DNA of 64,000 bases, from contig NZ_JAPHUF010000012.1 of assembly GCF_026196735.1 (NCBI RefSeq), positions 124,001-188,000 on the forward strand. The letters are read 5' to 3'. Position 1 is the stretch's first letter; each line of letters begins with the position of its first letter. The notes beneath the pieces are model-generated. The model had not been told where the DNA came from and made no database searches. It saw only the letters and a list, made by a program, of their open reading frames with translations. The stretch comes from Sulfurimonas sp. Lineage in GTDB: Bacteria; Campylobacterota; Campylobacteria; Campylobacterales; Sulfurimonadaceae. Of this stretch, positions 25,382-34,242 are shown piece after piece. The position numbers were made by a program, and so were the translations under genes.

Positions 25382-25437
25382 TCGCCAAAGGCGAAGCTTT
25401 AGTGACTGAATAAAAACTGGACGAGTTCAGTTTTTAT
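25382..25437 (+). promoter_or_regulatory. Structured 5' leader of mnmG (hairpin plus AAGCTT-AGTGAC motif)
   Basis: Just after a likely -10 box (TATAAA near 25369-25374) the leader folds as TCGCC-AAA-GGCGA (25382-25394), then carries AAGCTTTAGTGAC, then a 10-bp stem ATAAAAACTG/CAGTTTTTAT (25410-25437). An alternative ACTGAA/TTCAGT pairing overlaps that stem. The same plan is seen at 55594-55660. It ends about 24 bp before the mnmG ATG. Confidence 0.5.
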
Positions 25438-25461
25438 GAGATTTGATAGTAGGAATTATAT

Positions 25462-27339
25462 ATGAACTATGATGTAATTATTGTTGGTGGTGGTCACGCC
25501 GGAGTTGAAGCTGCCCTCTCAAGTGCTAGAATGGGTAACAAAACTTTGATGATTTCAATGCTTGCAGAAAATGTTGGAGCAACTTCTTGTAACCCTGCAA
25601 TAGGCGGTTTGGCAAAGGGACATTTAGTTCGTGAAATTGATGCACTTGGCGGAGAGATGGGGCTTATAACTGACGCGGCAGGGATTCAGTTTCGCATCCT
25701 TAATCAGACAAAAGGTCCGGCTGTTCGTGGAAGTCGTGCGCAAATTGACATGGACAAGTATCGTATAATTGCTAGAAATACTATATTAAACACACCAAAT
25801 TTAAATCTTGCTCAAGAAACAGTTGAGTCTTTGATTATTGAAAATGATGTAGTTTTGGGTGTAAAAACCGACCTTTTAAATGAATATTTTGCATCTAAAG
25901 TTATCGTGACTTCTGGTACTTTTTTAAATGGTATTATTCATGTAGGCGAAGTGCAAAAAAAAGGTGGCAGGTACGGTGAAGAACGAAGTGAAGGCTTAAG
26001 TGCTTCACTAAAAAATGATGCAAAACTCAATATTGCTAGATTAAAAACAGGTACTTGTGCTCGTCTTGACAGCTCAACTATTGATTTTTCAGTGATGGAA
26101 GAACAAGGTGGAGATGAACTGCCAAGCCCTTTTTCTTTTAGAACTGACCGCGAAATTTTTCGCCAAACTAAAAAACAACTTCCATGTTACATAGCTTACA
26201 CGAATGAGCAAACTCATGAGATAATCTCTTCAAATTTTTACCGTGCACCACTTTTTACGGGTCAAATAGAGGGGAAATCTCCAAGATATTGTCCATCTAT
26301 TGAAGATAAGGTAAGTAAATTTGCAGATAAAGATCGACATCATCTTTTCATAGAACCACAAACTATGGATAATACAGAGTGTTATATAAATGGACTCTCA
26401 ACTTCATTGCCGCCAGAAGTTCAACGAGAGATGATTAAGTCGGTAAAAGGCTTAGAAAATGCAAAAATTGTTCGTTATGGATATGCGATTGAGTATGATT
26501 TTGTAGACCCTCGTGAGCTTAAGCACTCGCTTGAGACTAAAAAAATCAGCGGACTTTATTGTGCCGGTCAAATTAACGGAACCACAGGTTATGAAGAAGC
26601 GGCAGCTCAAGGACTTATGGCTGGGATAAACGCAAGTTTATCTTTGCAAGGTAAAGAGCCGCTTGTGCTTCGTCGTGATGAAGCTTATATAGGTGTTTTG
26701 ATAGATGATCTTGTTACTAAAGGAACTAACGAGCCTTACCGTATGTTTACAAGTAGGGCTGAGTATAGACTTTTACTTCGTGAAGAGAGTGCTGATACCA
26801 GACTTTCTCATTATGGTTATGAGCTTGGACTTCTGAGTGATGACATGTATGAAAAGGTAAAATTAAAAAATCAGCAGATTCAAGATGGTGCAAAACTTCT
26901 TTTAGATACCGTATATACGCCAAATAAAGAGTTTAATTCATTTTTACAAAGTATCGGTGAAGAGAAGATAAAAGATATTATCACAGCTCAGCAGCTAGTA
27001 GCTAGAAAAACTTTTGATGTTGCTAAGATGGTGGCACTTCTTCCTGAGTTAAACAAGTATGATGATTATATTAAAGAAGAGATTCTTGTAGAGGGAAAAT
27101 ATCATCGATATATCATTATGCAAAGCCAAGAGATACAGAAGATGAAAAAATATCTCAAAATTCAAATTCCCCAAAATTTTGACTTTGTATCTGTAAGTGG
27201 ATTATCAAAAGAAATTGTTGAGAAGTTAGAGACTTTTAATCCGCCAACACTTCAAGCAGCGTCAATGATAAGCGGAATAACTCCGGCTGCAATAGAGATA
27301 CTACATATATACATAAAAATAGCAGGAAGAAATAAATGA
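25462..27339 (+). CDS. mnmG: tRNA uridine-5-carboxymethylaminomethyl modification enzyme MnmG (GidA)
   Basis: This FAD-dependent enzyme works with MnmE to modify wobble uridine 34 of several tRNAs. At 625 residues it is full-length. It starts with the dinucleotide site [22 protein letters not shown], then [49 protein letters not shown], and the second FAD motif [44 protein letters not shown] is a family hallmark. The gene is preceded by two structured elements (25237-25358 and 25382-25437) that could regulate it. It overlaps the next gene by 4 bp (ATGA). Confidence 0.97.
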   Translation: MNYDVIIVGGGHAGVEAALSSARMGNKTLMISMLAENVGATSCNPAIGGLAKGHLVREIDALGGEMGLITDAAGIQFRILNQTKGPAVRGSRAQIDMDKYRIIARNTILNTPNLNLAQETVESLIIENDVVLGVKTDLLNEYFASKVIVTSGTFLNGIIHVGEVQKKGGRYGEERSEGLSASLKNDAKLNIARLKTGTCARLDSSTIDFSVMEEQGGDELPSPFSFRTDREIFRQTKKQLPCYIAYTNEQTHEIISSNFYRAPLFTGQIEGKSPRYCPSIEDKVSKFADKDRHHLFIEPQTMDNTECYINGLSTSLPPEVQREMIKSVKGLENAKIVRYGYAIEYDFVDPRELKHSLETKKISGLYCAGQINGTTGYEEAAAQGLMAGINASLSLQGKEPLVLRRDEAYIGVLIDDLVTKGTNEPYRMFTSRAEYRLLLREESADTRLSHYGYELGLLSDDMYEKVKLKNQQIQDGAKLLLDTVYTPNKEFNSFLQSIGEEKIKDIITAQQLVARKTFDVAKMVALLPELNKYDDYIKEEILVEGKYHRYIIMQSQEIQKMKKYLKIQIPQNFDFVSVSGLSKEIVEKLETFNPPTLQAASMISGITPAAIEILHIYIKIAGRNK

Positions 27340-28133
27340 AAAATTACTACTATGTTCATACAGGTCACAGAATAGGACTGGATAGATTTAGAAGAGCTTG
27401 CACAACTATTCGAGCACTCGGTGATGCAGACATAACGCTTTTGTGTTCAGATTTTCGTATAGCACAGGTTGCAAGAGATTTTGGAGTGGAGAAAAGTGTT
27501 GGGATTGATGTCGTTAGAAACATTCCCCATATTGCTAATCATGGAGATAAGCTTATATTTGACTCAGATGAAGCAAACCCTGTAATGTTAGAAGATATGA
27601 AACAATTTTTCTCTACATTTATACATGTAAAGAGTAATGAAGTAGTTGTAGATGATAAATATTGTGAGCAAAAAGACAAAACTATAAAAATCGCTTATTT
27701 TTTCGGTGATGATGATTATGAAAAAGATTTAGAAAAAAATCTTTCATTTGTTGAAGATTTAAATCCAGACTTACTTTTAGGTTTTTACTATTTTTTAGAT
27801 TATGAAGACATGCTAAAAGAAAAGTTTAAAAATTATCATGAGTTTGAAGATTATGATGAAGTGATACAAAAATCAGAAATTCTTATTACTGCATCTCCTC
27901 AAGCTGTTTTGGAAAATCTTGCATCTGGCGGGAAGCCGATATATATCCAAAGAGATGACTATATAACGGAGTTTCAGGAGATTTTTGAGAATCTAAACAT
28001 CCCAATTATAAAAAAATACAATAAAGCTGAGTTTATTGAAGTTATAAGTTCAATAAATAGTCATAATTATGTAAAATTGAAACAGAATAATTATAATTTA
28101 GTAGATTTGATAAAAGAAAACTTAACTTTATAG
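27336..28133 (+). CDS. Uncharacterised protein with MurG/GT-B-like C-terminal motif
   Basis: This is a 265-residue soluble protein coupled to mnmG by an ATGA overlap. The N-terminus [24 protein letters not shown] and [15 protein letters not shown] resemble the donor-free first half of GT-B glycosyltransferases, which begins with a Gly-His motif. The late segment [26 protein letters not shown] resembles the UDP-sugar-binding motif of MurG-like enzymes, where the nucleotide is held by a Gly-rich turn and a Pro. The protein is shorter than MurG (about 350 residues), so it may be a reduced or divergent relative. The substrate is unknown, and the link with tRNA modification is probably only positional. 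Confidence 0.65.
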   Translation: MKNYYYVHTGHRIGLDRFRRACTTIRALGDADITLLCSDFRIAQVARDFGVEKSVGIDVVRNIPHIANHGDKLIFDSDEANPVMLEDMKQFFSTFIHVKSNEVVVDDKYCEQKDKTIKIAYFFGDDDYEKDLEKNLSFVEDLNPDLLLGFYYFLDYEDMLKEKFKNYHEFEDYDEVIQKSEILITASPQAVLENLASGGKPIYIQRDDYITEFQEIFENLNIPIIKKYNKAEFIEVISSINSHNYVKLKQNNYNLVDLIKENLTL

Positions 28134-28154
28134 TTAATTAAAACATATTTGGTA

Positions 28155-28160
28155 TATAAT
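28155..28160 (+). promoter_or_regulatory. Probable -10 box of petABC
   Basis: TATAAT within GGTATATAATCAG lies 34 bp before the petA ATG and is the only consensus -10 in the 60-bp gap after the preceding gene. It would give a leader of about 27 nt containing the GAGGG-type ribosome binding site. Confidence 0.55.
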
Positions 28161-28193
28161 CAGTCTTTAAAAAATATGTGAAAGAGGGCAAAC

Positions 28194-28718
28194 ATGCATA
28201 ACAGTAGCCGTAGAGGGTTTATGGGTAAAGCATTTGGCGCCGTAGCAGGTGTTGGTGCAGTCGGTTCATTGGTAGCAATGAAAAAAACTTGGGATCCGCT
28301 TCCAAGTGTTAAGGCAGCTGGTTTTACTACACTTGATATGTCAATATATAAAGAAAATCAGTTAGTAACAGAAAAATGGAGAGGTAAGCCAATCTTTGTT
28401 TTGAAAAAAACTGCAGCAATGGTTGCTTCGCAGACAGATGAACAAAAAGAGCGTGATATTGTTGTTGACGGCTCTCACTTTATGCTAGCAATCGGTTTAT
28501 GTACACACTTAGGTTGTATTCCTGCATATAAAGGTGAAGCAGAAGGTTTCTTATGTGCATGTCATGGTGGAAAGTTTGATTGGGCTGGTGTTGTAACACA
28601 AGTACCGCCACCGCGTGGTTTTGATATACCTCCGTTTAAGATTGATGGAAACAAAGTTATACTCGGTGAAGTTGGACCAGAATATAAACAGATGAAAGAA
28701 ACTGGCATTACGCTATAG
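28194..28718 (+). CDS. petA: Ubiquinol/menaquinol-cytochrome c reductase, Rieske iron-sulfur subunit
   Basis: This is the Rieske subunit (174 residues) of the bc1 complex, carrying electrons from quinol to the c-type haem subunit on the periplasmic side. The N-terminus has a twin-arginine type anchor (SSRRGFMGKAFGAVAGVGAVGSLVAM), typical of Rieske proteins exported folded. The [2Fe-2S] ligands are in CTHLGC and CACHGGKFDW, one Cys and one His from each loop plus the disulfide cysteines. The second loop ends in Gly-Gly rather than the more usual Gly-Ser/Pro. It is the first gene of petABC. Confidence 0.95.
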   Translation: MHNSSRRGFMGKAFGAVAGVGAVGSLVAMKKTWDPLPSVKAAGFTTLDMSIYKENQLVTEKWRGKPIFVLKKTAAMVASQTDEQKERDIVVDGSHFMLAIGLCTHLGCIPAYKGEAEGFLCACHGGKFDWAGVVTQVPPPRGFDIPPFKIDGNKVILGEVGPEYKQMKETGITL

Positions 28719-28732
28719 AAAGGGGAAAGTAA

Positions 28733-29947
28733 ATGGCACATTTTACAAAAGCAACTAGTGTTAAAGATTGGTTAAACCAGCGATTAGCAGTTGAGAAAAT
28801 AGAAAAAGTAATGGCATCTGAGTACTGGATTCCAAAAAATATTAACTTCTTATGGGCAATGGGTATGGTTCTTGTAATCACTTTTGCACTACTTGTAGTT
28901 TCAGGTATATTTTTATTAATGTACTATGTACCTACTGTTGATGAAGCATTTTATAGTGTAAACTATACTATTATGAGAGAAGTTGACTTTGGTTGGCTCT
29001 GGAGACATATACACGGTGTCGCGGCATCAGTAGTTTTCTTGGTTATCTATATTCACATGTTTACAGGTATATATTATGGTTCTTACAAAAAGGGCCGTGA
29101 GTTAATTTGGGTTTCGGGTATGCTTCTTTTTGTAGCATTTTCAGCTGAAGCATTCTCTGGTTATATGTTACCATGGGGACAAATGTCTTATTGGGCTGGT
29201 ATGGTTATTACTAACCTATTTGCCGGTGGTTCACTACATGCTGATGGTTTAGTTGAGTGGATTCGTGGGGATTATGTTCCTGCTCAAGCATTCTTAGGCC
29301 GTTTCTTTATGCTACATGTTTTCTTATTACCATTAGCAATTATGGCACTAATAGGTCTTCATTTTGCTGCTCTTCGTATACCGCATGTTAACAACCAAGA
29401 TGGTGAAGAGATTGATTTTGATGCAGAATCTAAAAAATATTTAGATGGCGACAAAGCTGGTTCAAAAGTTATGAGATTTGCTAATGACTTTATGTCTAAA
29501 GATATGATGGTTGTTGGAATTTTCTTAATCTTCTTTTTCTATCTAGTATTTTGGAATTATAGTTTTGCAATGGATCCGGTAAACTTTGACCCTGCAGATG
29601 GTCTTAAGACTCCTGCACACATCTACCCTGAGTGGTATTTTTTATGGTCTTATGAGATTCTTCGTCCATTTAATATTGACTTAGGTCTTATACTATTTGG
29701 CTTTGCTCAAGTTATTTTTGTTCTTTTACCATGGTTAGACAGAAGTCCAAATGCTGTTCCTGCAAACCGTCGTGGATTATTTGCAATCTGGTTCTGGGTA
29801 ATGCTCTCTAATATGATAATTTTAACAGCTATGGGTAAGTTACCGCCGGAAGGTGTATTTAGTCAAATTGGTCTTGTTTCGGCAGTTCTGTTTGTCGTTC
29901 AATGGATAGCACTTCCATTTATAACAGCACGCGAAAAAAAAGTATAG
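28733..29947 (+). CDS. petB: Cytochrome b subunit of the bc1 complex
   Basis: This is the full-length cytochrome b (404 residues), an inner-membrane protein with eight predicted helices, binding two b haems and the quinol sites. Visible marks are the haem-ligand histidines in WLWRHIHGVAASVVFLVIYIHMF and in FMLHVFLLPLAIMALIGLHFAALR, the Qo-site segment GYMLPWGQMSYWAG, and HIYPEWYFLWSYEILR (PEWY motif). The b6 and subunit-IV halves are fused, as in bc1 rather than b6f complexes. It follows petA by 14 bp with a good GGGGA ribosome binding site. Confidence 0.96.
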   Translation: MAHFTKATSVKDWLNQRLAVEKIEKVMASEYWIPKNINFLWAMGMVLVITFALLVVSGIFLLMYYVPTVDEAFYSVNYTIMREVDFGWLWRHIHGVAASVVFLVIYIHMFTGIYYGSYKKGRELIWVSGMLLFVAFSAEAFSGYMLPWGQMSYWAGMVITNLFAGGSLHADGLVEWIRGDYVPAQAFLGRFFMLHVFLLPLAIMALIGLHFAALRIPHVNNQDGEEIDFDAESKKYLDGDKAGSKVMRFANDFMSKDMMVVGIFLIFFFYLVFWNYSFAMDPVNFDPADGLKTPAHIYPEWYFLWSYEILRPFNIDLGLILFGFAQVIFVLLPWLDRSPNAVPANRRGLFAIWFWVMLSNMIILTAMGKLPPEGVFSQIGLVSAVLFVVQWIALPFITAREKKV

Positions 29948-29956
29948 GGAGATAGG

Positions 29957-30910
29957 ATGAAAAATAAAGAACCAATTATATTAGCAGTTGTAGTATTCTT
30001 CTCGCTAGCAACTTATTATCTTGTTGAGCCTTTTGCTCACCATGTATTACATAAGAAAGTAATAGAAGCAAAAAATGAAGGTTTTGCATATAACGATTTA
30101 CCGGCGATAACAAAAACCGGAAATGCTGCAAGCGGTAAAGATTTAGTTGTAAATGGCGGTTGTACCGGCTGTCACTCAATAGAAGTAGCTGGTATGCCTG
30201 CCCCAATGGACGCAGTTACAGCTGCTGGCGCTTACGGTGTTAATCCACCGGACTTAAGTAATGCTGGAGCTATTTATGATGCTAAATTCTTAGCAGACTT
30301 GATTAAAAACCCTGCACATGCTCTAAAAGTTGAGCATAAATTTGATGCTGCAAAAGGTGAAATGCACCCGATGGTTTCATATTATGGAATGGGCGGCGAT
30401 ATAGATCAAGAAGTTGCTGACATGGTTGCATATATGCAATCTATTGCTGTAAAACCTGAAGATGTTACACCTGCAATGGCGTATGAAGACGCTTGTGGTA
30501 GATGTCATTCAGTTGAGTATGAAAAATGGACTCAAATCGGTGAAAAACCAAAATTCAAGCATGAGAAAGACTCTTTAGCGTTTGATATTAAAGTTATAGA
30601 GTATCAAGAATCTCTTATTAAATATATGGGTAAATTACCACCGGATTTAAGTATGTATATCCGTTCTCGTGGAGATGACTTCCTTAGTAAACTGATTGAA
30701 AATCCTCAAAATATTCTTGAAGGAACTGCTATGCCTCGTGTAGGTGTAACCGCAGATGCTGCTGAGAAAATTATTGAGCACATGAAAGATGCCGGTGATA
30801 CTAAGCGTCATGAAAGAGAAGAAATAGGTAGAAATGTAATGATTTACATTATTATCTTCGCTATCTTTGCTTTCTTGTGGAAAAAACAAGTGTGGAGAGA
30901 CTTACACTAA
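29957..30910 (+). CDS. petC: Dihaem cytochrome c subunit of the bc1 complex
   Basis: This is the c-type subunit (317 residues) that accepts electrons from the Rieske protein. It has two haem-binding CXXCH motifs, GGCTGCHS around residue 72 and ACGRCHS around residue 180, so it is a dihaem cytochrome rather than the monohaem c1 of mitochondria. Dihaem c subunits are normal for Campylobacterota. There is an N-terminal membrane anchor (IILAVVVFFSLATYYLV) and a second anchor at the C-terminus (VMIYIIIFAIFAFLWKKQVW). It ends the pet operon; a complex stem-loop region follows. Confidence 0.95.
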   Translation: MKNKEPIILAVVVFFSLATYYLVEPFAHHVLHKKVIEAKNEGFAYNDLPAITKTGNAASGKDLVVNGGCTGCHSIEVAGMPAPMDAVTAAGAYGVNPPDLSNAGAIYDAKFLADLIKNPAHALKVEHKFDAAKGEMHPMVSYYGMGGDIDQEVADMVAYMQSIAVKPEDVTPAMAYEDACGRCHSVEYEKWTQIGEKPKFKHEKDSLAFDIKVIEYQESLIKYMGKLPPDLSMYIRSRGDDFLSKLIENPQNILEGTAMPRVGVTADAAEKIIEHMKDAGDTKRHEREEIGRNVMIYIIIFAIFAFLWKKQVWRDLH

Positions 30911-30920
30911 TTTAAAATAT

Positions 30921-31044
30921 CTAAGGAAGTATACCCGCAAGGGGGCACGCTGATTCCTTAGATTTCGCTGGCGCCGCTATGGCAACTCAGCGTGGAGAAT
31001 CCCATGTGTTAGCATTCCTAAAAGCTTGCCTCTTTCGAGGCAGA
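30921..31044. terminator. Structured intergenic region after petC (nested and alternative stems)
   Basis: This region lies between converging petC and the RDD gene. CTAAGGAA (30921-30928) pairs with TTCCTTAG (30954-30961) around a small CCC-GCAA-GGG hairpin. CACGCTGA inside that loop (30946-30953) can instead pair with TCAGCGTG (30987-30994), giving a pseudoknot or an alternative fold. A further hairpin GCCTC-TTTC-GAGGC (31028-31041) resembles the one before the formate-dehydrogenase-like gene. It probably ends both transcripts. The rest, to 31161, is A/T-rich without clear features. Confidence 0.5.
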
Positions 31045-31161
31045 TTTTACTCTTACTTCAACAATTCGTTAACACAATTCTAAAACTATCTTAATTGTTC
31101 AATTTCGGCAATTATATTAAAGTATTAATTTATTACATGTAAAGTTTTTTTCGCTCTCATG

Positions 31162-31629
31162 CTATGCTTTCTTCTCAACCACAACAAGTGTTTTACATAT
31201 AAGATCATGAAGAGCTTTGTTATCTTTTCTATAAAATGGAAGAAAAAGTCCCAAAAGAGTTGTTGCAGTAAATAAAAATGCTAAAAATCTCAATAAAGCT
31301 CTAAAGAAACTGATAGTCTCTCCGGTTCTGTCATCAACTACTTTCATGTCATATGCTCTTTTACCTGGGGTATGTCCAAAGTTACTAAGTAGCAGCGCAT
31401 AGATGAGCCCGTAGATACTCACCGCTATCAACGGTGCAAGCTCTGATGATTGAAAATCATCTTTTCCACTCATAACTACATAAGCGATTATGTATAGTAT
31501 CGGAGCATAAATCATAAACATGTCAGTTATAAATGCTTTTATTCTATAGCTGTATCTAGCATGCATATATTTAGGTTTATTTATTGTTGGAGTTGTTTTA
31601 TTTTGTTTTTTTAGTTTTCTAAATCTCAT
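31162..31629 (-). CDS. RDD-family membrane protein
   Basis: This is a small integral membrane protein of 155 residues. The RDD domain pattern is seen in YSYRIKAFITDMFMIYAPIL (first helix, with R and D), TPGKRAYDMKVVDDRTGETISFFRALLRFLAFLF, and the closing LHDLICKTLVVV segment. Three or four transmembrane helices are predicted. Members have been proposed to act in transport, but the function of most is unknown. The Lys-rich N-terminus (RFRKLKKQNKTTP) is cytosolic. It stands alone on the minus strand between converging petC and the divergent porin gene. Confidence 0.85.
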   Translation of the reverse strand: MRFRKLKKQNKTTPTINKPKYMHARYSYRIKAFITDMFMIYAPILYIIAYVVMSGKDDFQSSELAPLIAVSIYGLIYALLLSNFGHTPGKRAYDMKVVDDRTGETISFFRALLRFLAFLFTATTLLGLFLPFYRKDNKALHDLICKTLVVVEKKA

Positions 31630-31738
31630 AGCGCCATTATAACAGATAAACAGGGTATTATCAAAGTTGATTTATCACATAAAAAAGTGCTTAATATATA
31701 CAGTTAATGGTAAAAAGTAAATAAATTGACAATTTTAC

Positions 31739-31744
31739 TATAAT
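31739..31744 (+). promoter_or_regulatory. Probable -10 box of the porin gene
   Basis: TATAAT in TTTTACTATAATTT would give a long leader of about 145 nt before the porin ATG. A TTGACA motif at 31726-31731 is too close (7 bp spacing) to act as its -35 box. Confidence 0.45.
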
Positions 31745-31806
31745 TTAAACTTAATTTAAAAATTAGAGATGTAGAATGTGTCAAGTCGTAATAAATCACA
31801 TAATTA

Positions 31807-31857
31807 GAAGTGATACTTGAATGACACCTTTTTTGCTAGGGGTTGAGGTATCACTTC
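31807..31857 (+). promoter_or_regulatory. Long-loop inverted repeat in the porin 5' leader
   Basis: A perfect 10-bp inverted repeat, GAAGTGATAC (31807-31816) with GTATCACTTC (31848-31857), encloses a 31-nt loop and is followed by TTTAATT. It sits 38 bp before the porin ATG, inside the predicted leader. It could be an attenuator, an mRNA stabiliser or a small-RNA target; alternatively it is an operator on DNA. Confidence 0.45.
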
Positions 31858-31895
31858 TTTAATTAAGTGACAAACAGACAAAACAGGAGATATAA

Positions 31896-33146
31896 ATGAG
31901 AAAAATGTTAAAAATGTCAATAGCTGCAGCTATGGTAATGGGGATTGGTTCAGTTTCAGCACAGGCAGATGGAATTGATATCGTTAGTAATGTTAAAGTG
32001 AAAGGTGAAATCAGAGCTCGCTTTGAGAATGTTGAAGATTCTGGAACAGTTGCGACAGATGCTACTGGGGATGCGAATGCATTCACAAATCGTTTAACTA
32101 TCGGTGCTAGTGGTGATTTATTTGGTACTGATTGGTTATCTGCTTATGTAGAGATGACTAATGTATCTGCTTTAAACAATAATTATAACGATGGTGTTAC
32201 TAATCCAAATAATAAGAGTACAGTAGTTGATCCAAAGCAAACTCGCCTTACTCAAGCATACATAGATGCTAAGTATGGTAAGACTAATGTAAGAATTGGT
32301 CGTCAAATGATTAATCTTGACAATCAAAGATTTGTTGGAGCTGTTGGCTGGAGACAAATGTTTCAAACATTTAATGCTGTTACTGTTACAAACAGCGATG
32401 TTGAAAACTTAAATCTATTTGCTTCATATATAACTGATAGAAATACAGTTGCATACGAGGGAACTGCAGACTCAAGAGATTTACTTTTAAATGCAAAATA
32501 TAAAGTAATGCCAGAGTTAACTGCTACTGCTTATGCTTATATGATAGGTACTCAACATGATACTTATGGTATCGCACTTACTGGTGATGTTGCTGTTTCT
32601 GATGGTGTTAAAGTAAGTTACCGTGCAGAGTATGCTACACAAACTGACCCTTCTATGGAGAAATCAGGTACTGATAATAGTGCTGTAGATGTTGATGCTG
32701 ATTACTACAGACTTGGTCTTGGTGTGAATGCAAACGGTATTTTAGCTGGTGTTTGTTATGAGTCATTAAGTGGTGAAGATGGTGTTGCCGGTGGTGATAC
32801 TGCATTTAAAACACCGTATGCTACACTACATGGTCAAAATGGATGGGCTGATGTATTCTTAGGTAATGGTGGTTCACCAACTGCTGGTTTAGAAGATATG
32901 AGCGCTTATGTTGGATATAAAGCTAAAGATTTTGGTACTTTAAAAGTTGTTTACCATGATTTCCAAAGCGAATATGGAAGTACTGATTACGGTACAGAAA
33001 TCGATGCTGTTTATTCAAACAAAATTCCTGGTGTTAATAACTTAACAGGTTCAATCAAAGTTGCTGACTTTGACAGTGACAATGTTAATTATGCTGATGT
33101 TACAAAATTCTGGGCAATGCTAACTTACAAATTCGCTAGCAACTAG
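31896..33146 (+). CDS. Outer-membrane porin (Campylobacterota major porin type)
   Basis: This is an outer-membrane beta-barrel of 416 residues. It has a clear signal peptide (MRKMLKMSIAAAMVMGIGSVSAQA) with cleavage before DGIDIV. The mature part starts with the usual first strand VKVKGEIRARFENVED and alternates short amphipathic strands with Asp/Gly/Asn-rich turns, ending in the aromatic strand KFWAMLTYKFASN. The segment KYGKTNVRIGRQMINLDNQRFVGAVGWRQMFQTFNAV is typical of the OprD/alginate-type epsilon porins. Such porins allow diffusion of small ions and solutes. A long leader with an inverted repeat suggests post-transcriptional control, and a strong terminator follows. Confidence 0.88.
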   Translation: MRKMLKMSIAAAMVMGIGSVSAQADGIDIVSNVKVKGEIRARFENVEDSGTVATDATGDANAFTNRLTIGASGDLFGTDWLSAYVEMTNVSALNNNYNDGVTNPNNKSTVVDPKQTRLTQAYIDAKYGKTNVRIGRQMINLDNQRFVGAVGWRQMFQTFNAVTVTNSDVENLNLFASYITDRNTVAYEGTADSRDLLLNAKYKVMPELTATAYAYMIGTQHDTYGIALTGDVAVSDGVKVSYRAEYATQTDPSMEKSGTDNSAVDVDADYYRLGLGVNANGILAGVCYESLSGEDGVAGGDTAFKTPYATLHGQNGWADVFLGNGGSPTAGLEDMSAYVGYKAKDFGTLKVVYHDFQSEYGSTDYGTEIDAVYSNKIPGVNNLTGSIKVADFDSDNVNYADVTKFWAMLTYKFASN

Positions 33147-33156
33147 AACTTTCTTA

Positions 33157-33184
33157 TTTTCAAGTCACATTTGTGGCTTGAAAA
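33157..33184 (+). terminator. Terminator after the porin gene
   Basis: TTTTCAAGTCACA pairs with TGTGGCTTGAAAA (one T-G wobble) around a two-base gap, forming a 12-13 bp stem with A and T tails. It starts about 10 bp after the stop codon. Confidence 0.7.
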
Positions 33185-33237
33185 CACTTCTTTAAAATAA
33201 CTTCAAAAAATTTAACTTCACTTTTACTTCCAAAAGA

Positions 33238-33243
33238 TATAAT
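33238..33243 (+). promoter_or_regulatory. Probable -10 box of moaA-queE-queD
   Basis: TATAAT in AAAGATATAATACC lies 30 bp before the moaA ATG and downstream of the porin terminator. A short leader of about 23 nt with TTAGGAAT as ribosome binding site would result. Confidence 0.5.
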
Positions 33244-33273
33244 ACCTGCATATAAAATAGTTTAGGAATTATT

Positions 33274-34239
33274 ATGCTAATTGATAGCTATGATAGAGTA
33301 GTTGATTATCTTCGTGTCTCTGTAACTGAGCGCTGTAACTTTAGATGTCAATACTGTATGCCGGAAAAACCTTTTTCATGGGTTCCAAAAGAGAATCTGC
33401 TTAGCTTTGAAGAACTGTTTTTGTTTATGAAAATAGCTATAGATGAGGGCGTAAACAAAATCCGAATAACCGGTGGAGAACCGCTACTTCGAGAAGATTT
33501 AGATAAATTCATCAAGATGATTTATGACTATAAACCGTCTGTAGATTTAGCAATGACTACAAATGCATATTTGCTTAAAGGTACGGCGCAAAGGCTTAAA
33601 GATGCAGGACTTAAACGCATCAATGTAAGCATAGATACACTCAAGCCTGAAGTCGCTCAAGCTATTGCCGGAAAAGATGTTTTAAAAAATGTTTTAGAGG
33701 GTGTTGAAGAAGCACGCAAAGTCGGCCTTAAAGTAAAAGTAAACATGGTGCCTATGAAGAACATGAACGCCAATGAGATTGTAGATGTTTTAGAGTACTG
33801 CAAAGAGCGTGACATGTCAATAAGATTTATAGAGTATATGGAAAATCAATTTGCAGCTAAAGAGATAAGCGGGCTAAAATCTGATGAACTTTTAAGTCTT
33901 TTACGAGAGCATTATGAGTTTGAAGATGAGGGCTTTGACGGCTCATCTCCTTCACACTACTTTCGTATGAAAGACGGGTACAGATTTGGTTTGATTGAGC
34001 CCTATGAAGATGACTTTTGTAAAAAATGCAACCGCATCAGGCTAACTGCTGAGGGCAACCTCATACCGTGTCTGTATTTTGATGAGGCACTAAGTATCGG
34101 CAAGGCCATCAAGGCTGGCGACATCCAAGCTGCTGCTGAAGTTTTAAGAGAAGTGGTAAGGACTAAGCCTGAAAAAAACAGATGGGGCGGCGAGGACTCG
34201 GAGACTTCATCTCGTGCTTTTTATGAGACTGGTGGATGA
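33274..34239 (+). CDS. moaA: GTP 3',8-cyclase MoaA (molybdenum cofactor biosynthesis)
   Basis: This radical-SAM enzyme of 321 residues catalyses the first step of molybdopterin synthesis with MoaC. The N-terminal cluster motif is [12 protein letters not shown] (CX3CX2C), and [13 protein letters not shown] follows. The C-terminal second [4Fe-4S] cluster is formed by [21 protein letters not shown]. The C-terminus ends in ETGG rather than the usual double glycine at the very end, a small variation. It starts an operon with the 7-deazaguanine genes queE and queD. Cofactor made here could serve the formate-dehydrogenase-like enzyme at 52361. Confidence 0.96.
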   Translation: MLIDSYDRVVDYLRVSVTERCNFRCQYCMPEKPFSWVPKENLLSFEELFLFMKIAIDEGVNKIRITGGEPLLREDLDKFIKMIYDYKPSVDLAMTTNAYLLKGTAQRLKDAGLKRINVSIDTLKPEVAQAIAGKDVLKNVLEGVEEARKVGLKVKVNMVPMKNMNANEIVDVLEYCKERDMSIRFIEYMENQFAAKEISGLKSDELLSLLREHYEFEDEGFDGSSPSHYFRMKDGYRFGLIEPYEDDFCKKCNRIRLTAEGNLIPCLYFDEALSIGKAIKAGDIQAAAEVLREVVRTKPEKNRWGGEDSETSSRAFYETGG

Positions 34240-34242
34240 CAA

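Noticed and set aside
25149-25461. CRISPR array or tRNA in the structured gap before mnmG
   Set aside because: The repeats are inverted stems, not regularly spaced direct repeats, and no cloverleaf or CCA end was seen. No CRISPR array was found anywhere in the window.
31726-31744. TTGACA as -35 box of the porin promoter
   Set aside because: It is only 7 bp from the TATAAT box, too close for a -35/-10 pair.
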